Shown here: positions 41,739 through 49,050 of the stretch, piece after piece
Position numbering within the stretch: the stretch's first letter is position 1
Layout of the letters: the number at the start of each line of letters is the position of its first letter
Source: Candidatus Eiseniibacteriota bacterium
GTDB lineage: Bacteria; Eisenbacteria; RBG-16-71-46
Direction of reading: 5' to 3'
Assembly (NCBI GenBank): GCA_025360715.1
Contig: JANYBS010000192.1
Location: 1-49,050, forward strand
Length of the DNA stretch: 49,050 bases
Position numbers and translations under genes: made by a program
Notes under the pieces: model-generated
What the model was told of the DNA's origin: nothing
Seen by the model: only the letters and a program-made list of their open reading frames with translations
The model's database searches: none

Positions 41739-44312
41739 ATGAAGACCCTCGTCCCCGCCCTGTTGTTGCTTGCTGCCTGCACGTCGATCGTGATCGCCGC
41801 GCCCACGCCTGTTCCACCGGTGCGCGCCGTGCGCACGAACGCGCCGATCGTGATCGACGGCGTGCTCGACGAGCCGATATGGAAGAGCGATAACGCCACC
41901 ACCGCATTCCATCAGAGCGATCCTTCGCCGGGTGCGCCGGGCACGCAGCAGACCGAGATCCGCATCGCCTACGACGACGAGGCCATCTATCTGGGCGCGC
42001 GCATGTACGACACCGCGCCCGATTCGATCGTGGCGCGCCTCGCGCGACGCGATGTGAGCATCGCCTCGGATCGCGTGAGCTTGTACCTGGACCCGTTCCA
42101 CGACCATCGCACGGGTTATTACTTCATGGTGAATGCGGCCGGCACCGTGTATGACGGCACCATCTCGAACGATGGCTGGGACGACGGCTCGTGGGACGGC
42201 GTCTGGGACGCGAAAGTGCATCGCGACCTCCAAGGCTGGACCGCCGAGATGCGGATCCCGTTCTCACAACTGCGCTTCCGGGCGGCGGACCAGATGGTGT
42301 GGGGTGTCAACGTTCGCCGGGTACTGCCGCGCGCGAACGAAGAGGACTTCCTCATCTTCCCGCCGCGCGGCGAGAGCGGCTTCGTGTCGTGGTGGCCGGA
42401 GCTGCATGGTCTCGATGGCGTGCACACGAGCCGCCACATCGAGGTCCTGCCGTACGCCACGACCAAGGCCGAGTACCTGGACCACTCGCCGGCGGACCCT
42501 TTCCACGACGGTTCGCGCTACCGGCCCGCCGCCGGCGCCGATCTGCGCACGAGCCTGGGCAACAACCTCACGCTCAATGCCACCATCAATCCCGACTTCG
42601 GCCAGGTCGAGATCGATCCGGCCGTGGTGAACCTGTCGGACGTCGAGACATTCTTCGATGAGAAGCGTCCGTTCTTCACTGAAGGCAATGGCGTCTTCCA
42701 CACCGGCAACAACGGCGCGAATGACTATTGGAACTTCAACTGGCCCGATCCGGCGTTCTTCTACTCGCGCCGCATCGGCCGCGCGCCGCAGCGCGACCTG
42801 AGCGGCTACGATTTCGCCGACCCGCCCTCGGGTACGCACATCCTGGGCGCCGCCAAGATCACCGGCCAAGTCGCGCCCGGCTGGAACGTGGGCACCGTGC
42901 AGGCGCTCACCTCGCGCGAGTGGGCCGATGTCTCCGCGAGCGGCGAACACTCGCGCCTGGAAGTCGAGCCACTCACGTACTACGGCGTCTACCGCTTCCT
43001 GCATGAGGGCAAGGAGTCGCGACGCGGCATCGGTATGAATTCCAATCTCACACTGCGCGATCTGCACGAACCGGCGCTCGCATCCCAGCTCAACCGTGCG
43101 TCCACCATGACTGCGGTCGATGGTTGGACGTTCCTCGACCACGACAAGACGTGGGTGGTCTCGGGATGGGGCGCGGGCTCGTACGTGACCGGTGAGGCCA
43201 GCCGCATCGCCGCGCTGCAGCAGGATCCGCGTCACTACTACCAGCGGCCCGATGCTTCGTATCTGCACTTCGATCCCAACGCGACGTCGCTCAGGGGCTA
43301 CGGCGGACGGCTCTGGCTCAACAAGCAGAATGGCGCGATCCTCGCGAATAGTGCCATCGGCTTCATCTCGCCGGGTTTCGAGAACAACGATCTGGGCTTT
43401 GTGTGGCGTTCGGACCTGATCAACGCGCACACGGGCTGGGGCTATCAGTGGAACAAGTCGAACCACTGGCGCCGCTACGCGAACGTGCTCGGAGCGACTT
43501 TCGCGAGTTGGGACATGGGCGGCACGCACACGCAGCAGGGCTTCTTCCTCAAGGGCCGGTTGGAACAGCAGAACGGCTTGAGCTGGAGCAACACTCTCAA
43601 CTATGGCACGCGTGCCATGTCCGCACGCGCCACGCGCGGCGGGCCGTACATGATCGAGCCGTCGTACTACTCGTACTCGGCGCATTTCGATTCCGACAGC
43701 AAGCGATCGCGCTTCTACGCGATCGACGTGAACGTCGCGGGCGACGAGTTCGGCTCGCAGAACACGTCGTTCAACCCGAGCTTCACGTGGAAGCCCAGCT
43801 CCAATGTCTCGCTGGAGGCGGGACCCAGTTTCGAGCGCAATATCGTTGATGCGCAATATGTCGAAGCGCTCACCGATGCGGGGAACACGGCCACGTTCGG
43901 CAAGGACTACCTGTTCGCGCATCTGGACCAGTCCACGGCTGCGGCCTCGATCCGTGTCGACTACGCGGTCACGCCGGCGCTGAGCGTGCAGTTCTACGCG
44001 CAGCCGCTCATCTCTTCGGTGCGCTACACGGGCTATCGCACGCTCGCACGGCCGCGCACGTACGAGTTCAACACGTTCGACGCAGCGGCAGCGGGTATCG
44101 ACCGCGACTTCACGTTCCGCACGGTGCGCGGCAACGCGGTCATACGCTGGGAGTATCTGCCCGGCTCAGCGCTGTTCGTCGTGTGGACGCAGACGCGCAC
44201 GGGCTTCAGTTCCGATGGCGAGTTCCGTCTGCACGAGTCGCTCTCGGATGTGGCGCGCGTGAAGCCCGACGACGTGTTCCTGATCAAGGTCTCGCGCCAC
44301 TTCGAACTGTAG
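41739..44312 (+). CDS. DUF5916 outer-membrane protein with N-terminal CBM9-like domain
   Basis: An 857-residue exported protein. The signal sequence MKTLVPALLLLAACTSIVIA contains LAAC, so it may be a lipoprotein or be cut after VIA. Residues 38-215 match the carbohydrate-binding family 9-like domain that starts DUF5916 proteins (PIVIDGVLDEPIWKS...EIRIAYDDEAIYLGARMYD...VSLYLDPFHDHRTGYYFMVN...WTAEMRIPFSQLRF). The C-terminal 600 residues are a beta-barrel (INPDFGQVEIDPAVVNLSDVETFFDEKRPFF is characteristic) ending VFLIKVSRHFEL. Such proteins are frequent in Bacteroidota, Gemmatimonadota and relatives; their substrate is unknown. The ATG at 41739 follows GGAG. Confidence 0.92.
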   Translation: MKTLVPALLLLAACTSIVIAAPTPVPPVRAVRTNAPIVIDGVLDEPIWKSDNATTAFHQSDPSPGAPGTQQTEIRIAYDDEAIYLGARMYDTAPDSIVARLARRDVSIASDRVSLYLDPFHDHRTGYYFMVNAAGTVYDGTISNDGWDDGSWDGVWDAKVHRDLQGWTAEMRIPFSQLRFRAADQMVWGVNVRRVLPRANEEDFLIFPPRGESGFVSWWPELHGLDGVHTSRHIEVLPYATTKAEYLDHSPADPFHDGSRYRPAAGADLRTSLGNNLTLNATINPDFGQVEIDPAVVNLSDVETFFDEKRPFFTEGNGVFHTGNNGANDYWNFNWPDPAFFYSRRIGRAPQRDLSGYDFADPPSGTHILGAAKITGQVAPGWNVGTVQALTSREWADVSASGEHSRLEVEPLTYYGVYRFLHEGKESRRGIGMNSNLTLRDLHEPALASQLNRASTMTAVDGWTFLDHDKTWVVSGWGAGSYVTGEASRIAALQQDPRHYYQRPDASYLHFDPNATSLRGYGGRLWLNKQNGAILANSAIGFISPGFENNDLGFVWRSDLINAHTGWGYQWNKSNHWRRYANVLGATFASWDMGGTHTQQGFFLKGRLEQQNGLSWSNTLNYGTRAMSARATRGGPYMIEPSYYSYSAHFDSDSKRSRFYAIDVNVAGDEFGSQNTSFNPSFTWKPSSNVSLEAGPSFERNIVDAQYVEALTDAGNTATFGKDYLFAHLDQSTAAASIRVDYAVTPALSVQFYAQPLISSVRYTGYRTLARPRTYEFNTFDAAAAGIDRDFTFRTVRGNAVIRWEYLPGSALFVVWTQTRTGFSSDGEFRLHESLSDVARVKPDDVFLIKVSRHFEL

Positions 44313-44370
44313 CGCGGTCGTTCACAAGGGGCGCCAAAGCCGCTTTCGGGGGATCGCGGTGAGGCGACGG

Positions 44371-44394
44371 AGGCCCGGTCAGACGACCGGGCCT
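44371..44394. terminator. shared hairpin between convergent genes
   Basis: A perfect 10-bp stem, AGGCCCGGTC-AGAC-GACCGGGCCT, between the DUF5916 gene (plus) and the ABC exporter gene (minus). It can serve both transcripts; the T-tracts are poor. Confidence 0.55.
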
Positions 44395-44430
44395 TCCGTG
44401 TGACTGCGCGTGCCAGTGGTACCGCGCGTG

Positions 44431-46443
44431 TCAGCGGTTCGGGTTCTGCATCAGGTCCAGCATGCCCACGTCGCGGCCGCTGGCGCCGCGGCCCGAAGGC
44501 CCATCGGGCACCGCGTCGCCTTCGCCCGGCGCGAGGAACAGGTTCTTCTCCAGCCCATGCTGGCGGTCGTACAGGTCGCGGTAGCGGCCGTGTGACACGT
44601 AGAGCTGGTCATGGTTGCCGCGCTCGACGATGCGGCCGTCCTCCACCACGAGGATCTGGTCCGCGCGGCGGATCGTCGACAGGCGGTGCGCGATCACGAA
44701 CGTCGTGCGGCCGGCCATCAGGTGATCGAGACCGGCTTGGATGAGCGACTCGCTCTCGGAATCCAAGCTCGACGTGGCCTCGTCCAGGATCAAGATCCTG
44801 GGATTCGCCAGGATCGCGCGCGCGATGCTCACGCGCTGGCGCTGCCCGCCCGAGAGCTTCACGCCACGCTCGCCCACGATCGTGTCGAGCCCTTCGGTGA
44901 AGCGATCGGCGAACTCATCCACGCGGGCGATGCGGCACGCCTCGCGGATCTCGGGTTCTGTCGCCTCCGGCCGCGAGAACGCCACGTTCTCGCGGATCGT
45001 CCCAGCGAACAAGAATGTGTCCTGCAGCACCACGCCCAGTTGCGTGCGGAACGAATCGAGCTTGGCGGTCGATAAATCCGTGCCGTCGACGCTCACCATG
45101 CCTTGGTTCGGCGCATGGAACGCGGATACCAATCCGATGATGGTCGACTTCCCCGAGCCCGAGGAGCCCACGAGTGCCGTCACCGTGCCCGGCGGGGAAT
45201 CGAAACTCACGTCATGCAGCACCGGCTTGCCGGTCTCATAGGCGAAGTCGACGTGAGCGAACTTCACGTCACCGCGGATCACCGGCAGCGTTACCGTGCG
45301 CTTGGGGTCGGCGTCCTCGGGTATCTCACTGAGGACCTCGCGCGTACGCTCAAGACCCGCGAGCGCCTCGGTGAGCTGTGTGCCGATGGCGACGATCTGG
45401 AAGATCGGCGCGATCAGGAAGCCCAGGAAGAGCGTGTATGAGAAGTATCCGCCCGGCGTGAGCGTGCCCTTCAAGATACCGCTTGCGCCGAAGTACATGA
45501 TCACCGCGCCGACCAAGCCTAAGAGCAGCGAGCTCGACAGCTGCATCACCGACTGCGCGGTGAGCGTGGCCAGCACGTTGTCGAGCAGGCGCTTCACACC
45601 CTCGGCGAACACGTTCTGCTCGCGCTTCTCGGCGTGGTAACCTTTCACGGTACGGATCGCGCCGAGCGATTCGGTGAGGCGGCCCGTGACGTCGGCGGAG
45701 ATCTTGCCGCGCTCGCGGAAGATCGGACGCATCACGGTGAACGCGCGGCTGAGCACGATCGAGAAACCGATCAGCACGCTTGCGGCGATGAGCGTCATCG
45801 TGGCGTTGATCTGCAGCAGCACGACCAACGAGAGCCCGGCGGTGAGCAATCCGCCCGCGAACTCTACAAGCCCGGTGCCGATCAGGTTCCGCACGCCTTC
45901 GACGTCGTTCATGATCCGCGAGACGAGCGCGCCGGTCTTGTTGCTGTCGTAGAACGAGACGGGCAGCCGCGAGATGTGCGCCTGCACGCGCCGGCGCATC
46001 TCACCGATCAGGCGTTGAGCCTCTTTGGAGAGCAACTGGGTGAGTGCGAACGATGACGCGCCCTGAACAAGCGTGGCCGCCACCACCACCAGCACGAGCG
46101 GCGGCAGCAACTCGGGATGCGTGCCGCTATGCGGAGTGGTGCCATACAGGTGGCGCAAGGGCGCCCACGCATGGTCCAGCATGTCGGTGCGAACCGGCAG
46201 GCTGTTCGCGGCCGGCGCGGGCGCGCCGCTGCGCATGCCGAGCACGTCGTCGAAGAGGAACTTGGTCGAACCCGGCAGCACCAAGCCGGTGACGCGGTTC
46301 ACGATCATGAGCAGAAAGCCCAGCGCGAGCATGCCCCGGCGGGGCCGGATCAGCTCCCAGACCATAGGCCACACGGTCCTGAGCGAGACGGGCTTCTTCG
46401 GGTCAGCGGGGGCGATGGCAGGACGCGGCGCGGTTGCGCTCAT
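44431..46443 (-). CDS. ABC-type exporter, fused membrane and ATPase domains (MsbA-like)
   Basis: A 670-residue half-transporter. The membrane domain with six helices spans about 35-350, with a longer than usual first periplasmic loop (about 70-110). The ATPase domain (about 385-620) has Walker A GSSGSGKST, Q-loop VVLQDTFLFAGTIRENVAF, signature LSGGQRQR, Walker B ILILDEATSSLD and switch VIAHRLS. It would work as a homodimer exporting lipids, drugs or peptides. A short polar C-terminal tail follows. The ATG at 46443 has AAGGAG upstream at a long distance. It is divergent from mqnE. Substrate not determined. Confidence 0.92.
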   Translation of the reverse strand: MSATAPRPAIAPADPKKPVSLRTVWPMVWELIRPRRGMLALGFLLMIVNRVTGLVLPGSTKFLFDDVLGMRSGAPAPAANSLPVRTDMLDHAWAPLRHLYGTTPHSGTHPELLPPLVLVVVAATLVQGASSFALTQLLSKEAQRLIGEMRRRVQAHISRLPVSFYDSNKTGALVSRIMNDVEGVRNLIGTGLVEFAGGLLTAGLSLVVLLQINATMTLIAASVLIGFSIVLSRAFTVMRPIFRERGKISADVTGRLTESLGAIRTVKGYHAEKREQNVFAEGVKRLLDNVLATLTAQSVMQLSSSLLLGLVGAVIMYFGASGILKGTLTPGGYFSYTLFLGFLIAPIFQIVAIGTQLTEALAGLERTREVLSEIPEDADPKRTVTLPVIRGDVKFAHVDFAYETGKPVLHDVSFDSPPGTVTALVGSSGSGKSTIIGLVSAFHAPNQGMVSVDGTDLSTAKLDSFRTQLGVVLQDTFLFAGTIRENVAFSRPEATEPEIREACRIARVDEFADRFTEGLDTIVGERGVKLSGGQRQRVSIARAILANPRILILDEATSSLDSESESLIQAGLDHLMAGRTTFVIAHRLSTIRRADQILVVEDGRIVERGNHDQLYVSHGRYRDLYDRQHGLEKNLFLAPGEGDAVPDGPSGRGASGRDVGMLDLMQNPNR

Positions 46444-46541
46444 GCGAGGGGGTTCTCCTTGGGTAGAGCCGCATCATAGAGTCCTGGGTATGGATGCGGC
46501 CAGCGCGGCCCGGGAGCGGCATTCCCGGTGTCGCCGGTGGC

Positions 46542-46570
46542 GTGACGCACGCAGGCGTCGCCGCTATACT
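46542..46570 (+). promoter_or_regulatory. predicted promoter of mqnE
   Basis: GTGACG (46542-46547), 17 bases, TATACT (46565-46570). The transcript would begin near 46577, with a 35-base leader including AAGGA before the GTG start. Confidence 0.6.
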
Positions 46571-46611
46571 CGCGATTCACCCACGAAAGTGCCGCCAGAG
46601 AAGGAATTCCC

Positions 46612-47736
46612 GTGAGCCTCGTCTCCCAACTTCGTCTTCGTGATCCGCTGGTCGAGAGCGCCCGCCAGAAGCTGGCCGCCGGCGACCACCTGACCCAGCC
46701 TGACGGCATCCGGCTGTTCGATGCCGACGTCATGGAGCTCGGCCGCCTCGCCGACGCATTCGCGCGCGACAAGCATGGCGACCGCGTCTTCTTCACCGTG
46801 AATCGTCAGCTTAATCCCACGAACGTCTGCGTGCTCGCTTGCAAGTTCTGCGACTACGCCAAGAAGCCGGGGGCCGAGGGCGCGTACACGATGACGAAGG
46901 AGCAGATCCTCTCGCACGTGGACCCCGAGATCACCGAGATCCATATCGTCGGCGGGCTGCACAACAAGTGGCGGTTCGACGACTATCTGAACATCATCCG
47001 CTGGGTCAAAGAGAAGAAGCCCGACCTGAGCGTGAAGGCATACACGGCTGTGGAGATCGACTTCTTCTGCCGCCTCACCAAGAAACCGGTGGAGTGGGTG
47101 CTCACCGAGCTCAAGAACGCAGGCCTCGATGCGCTGCCCGGTGGTGGCGCCGAGGTGTTCAGCGAGCGCGTGCGCCGCGAACTCTTTGGCCAGAAGATCG
47201 GCGGCCAGCGTTGGCTCGAGATCCACGAGATCGCGCATCAGCTGGGGATCCCGAGCAATTCCACGTTGCTGTATGGCCACATCGAGACGCGCGCCGAGCG
47301 CGTGCAGCACATGATCGACCTGCGCGAGCTCGAGATGCGCGCGCCGGGTTTCTTCGCGTTCATCCCGCTCGCTTTCCAACCCGGCACCACGGGCCTCGTG
47401 CGCCGGCAGGCTTCGGCGATCGAGGATCTCAAGACGATCGCGATCTCGCGCCTGATGTTCGACAACGTGCCGCATGTGAAGGGCTACTGGATCATGCTGG
47501 GCCAGGACACCGCGGCGGCCGCCATCAACTTCGGCGCCAGCGATCTTGATGGCACCATCGGCCAGGAGAAGATCGCGCACGCGGCGCTCGCCAAGAGCCC
47601 GGTCGGCATGGCCGAGATGGGGATGGTCCAGATGATCCGCGAAGCTGGCAAAACGCCGGTGCAGCGCGACGCGCTGTATCGCGTGATCCGCGAATATCCG
47701 CTCGAAGCGGCCACGGCCGCCGCAGCATCCGCCTGA
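46612..47736 (+). CDS. mqnE: aminofutalosine synthase MqnE (radical SAM)
   Basis: A 374-residue radical SAM enzyme of the MqnE/MqnC group. The cluster motif is C73-VLA-C77-KF-C80, preceded by VNRQLNPTNV. Further typical pieces are EIHIVGGLHNKWRFDDYLNIIRWVKEKKP, VKAYTAVEIDFF and DALPGGGAEVFSERVR. MqnE joins the MqnA product with SAM-derived adenosyl to give aminofutalosine, the start of the alternative menaquinone pathway. HIVGGLHN rather than the dehypoxanthine-futalosine type favours MqnE over MqnC. The GTG at 46612 follows AAGGA. It fits the UbiA/UbiX/UbiD genes at 34923-38241. Confidence 0.93.
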   Translation: MSLVSQLRLRDPLVESARQKLAAGDHLTQPDGIRLFDADVMELGRLADAFARDKHGDRVFFTVNRQLNPTNVCVLACKFCDYAKKPGAEGAYTMTKEQILSHVDPEITEIHIVGGLHNKWRFDDYLNIIRWVKEKKPDLSVKAYTAVEIDFFCRLTKKPVEWVLTELKNAGLDALPGGGAEVFSERVRRELFGQKIGGQRWLEIHEIAHQLGIPSNSTLLYGHIETRAERVQHMIDLRELEMRAPGFFAFIPLAFQPGTTGLVRRQASAIEDLKTIAISRLMFDNVPHVKGYWIMLGQDTAAAAINFGASDLDGTIGQEKIAHAALAKSPVGMAEMGMVQMIREAGKTPVQRDALYRVIREYPLEAATAAAASA

Positions 47737-47756
47737 CCCACACCGGAGGTGGCAAC

Positions 47757-48164
47757 ATGGCGCACGTTCATTCACCCGGCTTTCTTGCGCTCGTCCACGA
47801 TGCGAAATCGCGCGTGAGGGAGTTCTCGATCGACGAATTCGTGAAGCGCTTGCAGGGCGGCGAGCAGTTCATCGTGCTCGACACCCGCGAGGACCACGAG
47901 TGGGCGCAGGGCCATCTGCCCGGCGCGCATCACATGAGCAAGGGCACGATCGAGCGCGATATCGAAGCCTCGATCCCGCAGAAGGACGCGCCGATCGTGT
48001 GCTACTGCGGCGGGGGTTTTCGCAGCGCGCTCGTGATCGACAACCTGCAGAAGATGGGCTACACGAACGCGATCTCGCTCGATGGCGGCTGGCGCGGCTG
48101 GAACGAGCGCGGACTTCCCGTAGCGGTGTCGGATGCGGCCGGCGAGCCGATCGTCCAGAAATGA
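47757..48164 (+). CDS. rhodanese-domain protein
   Basis: A 135-residue single rhodanese domain. DTREDHEWAQGHLPGAHHMSKGTIE is the usual N-terminal half, and the active loop starts at C84 in VCYCGGGFRSA, so it can carry persulfide sulfur or act on thiols. It has no signal peptide. The ATG at 47757 follows CCGGAGG, 20 bases after mqnE, and the stop overlaps the DinB-like gene as ATGA. It may supply sulfur handling linked to mqnE or be only a passenger in the operon. Confidence 0.92.
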   Translation: MAHVHSPGFLALVHDAKSRVREFSIDEFVKRLQGGEQFIVLDTREDHEWAQGHLPGAHHMSKGTIERDIEASIPQKDAPIVCYCGGGFRSALVIDNLQKMGYTNAISLDGGWRGWNERGLPVAVSDAAGEPIVQK

Positions 48165-48634
48165 TCACCGAACTCAAGGGCTTCGCGCTCGTCTTCGGGA
48201 CCACGCACGGCTTGCTCCATCGCGCGCTCGAAGGTGTGAACGACGCCGATGCAGCGCAGCGCGTGGGAATGCAGAACTCCATCCTGTGGGTCGCGGCCCA
48301 CACGGTCGCCGTGCGCCAGAGCTTCCTGCGCGGCTTGGGCAGCGCCGCCGAACTGTCGTGGGCGAGCCAGTTCCCGCGCGGCGGCAAGTACGAGGACGTG
48401 CGCGATTGGCCGACGATCGCCGACGTGCGCGCTCGCTGGGATGAAGTGCATACGGCATTCATGGCGCAGCTCGAGACCATCACCAGCGAGCAGGCAGCCG
48501 CCGAGACGCGCATCCCGGGCCTCGACAAGACGATCCTTGGCGTGGTCGGGCTGGCCGCGATGCACGACGCGTATCACGTGGGCCAACTGGGCACGCTGCG
48601 CCGCAACTTCGGGCTCGACCGCCTGGTCGGCTGA
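48161..48634 (+). CDS. DinB/YfiT-like four-helix protein
   Basis: A 157-residue protein of the DinB/YfiT superfamily. The three metal-binding histidines are likely in THGLLHRAL near residue 20, VAAHTVAVR near 47 and MHDAYHVGQLGTLRR near 137; the last is the most typical motif. Members are thiol-dependent transferases or hydrolases (bacillithiol, mycothiol or glutathione), or have no known reaction. It overlaps the rhodanese gene, so a shared thiol-related role is possible but not shown. Confidence 0.85.
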   Translation: MITELKGFALVFGTTHGLLHRALEGVNDADAAQRVGMQNSILWVAAHTVAVRQSFLRGLGSAAELSWASQFPRGGKYEDVRDWPTIADVRARWDEVHTAFMAQLETITSEQAAAETRIPGLDKTILGVVGLAAMHDAYHVGQLGTLRRNFGLDRLVG

Positions 48635-48760
48635 AGCGCGAGGCCGCGCGAGGCCGTGCGCGACACGCTACACGCGCGCGCCGCGCAGGTGCGGTGACAG
48701 CGCTGAACGGCTAGAGTGGCGGCCCGCATCAGCGCTCCCGCTCCCGTCACCGGAGGCTTC

Positions 48761-49050
48761 GTGTTCGAGTCGTCCTCGCCGCTCTTCCACGCGCAGAAAT
48801 ACGATGATCCACAGCGCGTGCTCGAAGCGGTGTTCGGCTATCGCGAGTTCCGCCCGGGCCAGCGCAAGATCATCGACGCTGTTCTCACCGGCCGCGACTG
48901 CATCGGCGTCATGCCCACGGGCGCCGGCAAATCGCTCACGTTCCAGGTGCCGGCCAAGATCATGGACGGTGCGATTCTCGTATTGAGCCCGCTCATCTCG
49001 CTCATGAAGGACCAGGTCGACGCTCTCGTGCGACTGGGTTACCGCGCGAC
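48761..49050 (+). CDS. recQ: RecQ-family ATP-dependent DNA helicase, 5' part
   Basis: The first 96 codons of a RecQ-type helicase, cut by the window end. FGYREFRPGQRKIIDAVLTGRDCIGVMPTGAGKSLTFQVPA contains motif 0 (GYxxFRxxQ) and motif I, the Walker A GAGKS. LVLSPLISLMKDQVDAL is motif Ia. RecQ unwinds DNA 3' to 5' in recombination repair. The start is GTG at 48761 with GGAGG four bases upstream. A TAGAGT hexamer at 48712-48717 is a possible -10 element with no properly spaced -35. Confidence 0.9.
   Translation, partial: MFESSSPLFHAQKYDDPQRVLEAVFGYREFRPGQRKIIDAVLTGRDCIGVMPTGAGKSLTFQVPAKIMDGAILVLSPLISLMKDQVDALVRLGYRA

Overview
The window is GC-rich bacterial chromosome, densely coded, with many 1-8 base start/stop overlaps (ATGA, GTGA, TGATG) and no phage or plasmid genes. 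It carries the usual origin-proximal block rpmH-rnpA-yidD-yidC-jag-mnmE-mnmG-rsmG-parA-parB with two parS sites, but dnaA and a DnaA-box cluster are missing, so the origin itself is not seen. A futalosine-type menaquinone gene set, a bactofilin, TonB-dependent and DUF5916-type outer-membrane barrels and a LexA box of the type known from Fibrobacter together suggest a Gram-negative of the FCB superphylum (for example an Eisenbacteria- or Gemmatimonadota-like lineage). This placement is inference; no rRNA is present to fix it.

Layout. 18-4710 (minus): an NAD(P)-dependent epimerase, then an overlapping operon making 7-deazaguanine (queE-queC-queD) together with a zinc-ribbon protein and a secreted protein, preceded by a CoA-binding protein and a degenerate receiver domain. 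4816-6312 (minus): two secreted proteins that share a C-terminal module ending WG-x-(I/L)-K-x-LYR. 6761-9862 (minus): an esterase and a GT-C-like membrane protein. 10011-13253 (plus): a GAF-histidine kinase, an ECF sigma factor and a FecR-like membrane partner. 13287-16390 (minus): an HD-domain protein and a HEAT-repeat protein. 16681-27466 (plus): the ribosome/membrane-insertion/tRNA-modification/partition block. 27502-29813 (plus): bactofilin, an EamA transporter and GTP cyclohydrolase II. 29933-31129 (minus): a Y1-transposase-like protein without its catalytic tyrosine, and lexA. 31130-31800 has no convincing gene but holds a strongly foldable segment that may be a small RNA. 31801-34677 (minus): a TonB-dependent receptor and a secreted protein. 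34923-41474 (plus): menaquinone genes of the UbiA/UbiX/UbiD families, a lipoprotein, then a BtpA-family/PfkB-kinase/PsuG cluster. 41739-44312 (plus): a DUF5916 outer-membrane protein. 44431-46443 (minus): an ABC exporter. 46612-49050 (plus): aminofutalosine synthase (mqnE), a rhodanese, a DinB-like protein and the 5' end of recQ.

How the parts fit. MqnE makes an early futalosine-pathway intermediate. The UbiA/UbiX/UbiD trio 11 kb away would prenylate and decarboxylate dihydroxynaphthoate, so respiration probably uses menaquinone. QueD, QueC and QueE supply preQ0 steps for tRNA queuosine, and MnmE/MnmG modify the tRNA wobble uridine. ParA/ParB with parS, bactofilin, YidC/YidD and the outer-membrane barrels cover chromosome partition, envelope shape and membrane protein insertion. 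The kinase/sigma/FecR genes and the LexA switch are the visible regulators. Several genes lack a Shine-Dalgarno and have a -10-like hexamer 7-9 bases before the start codon, suggesting leaderless transcripts.
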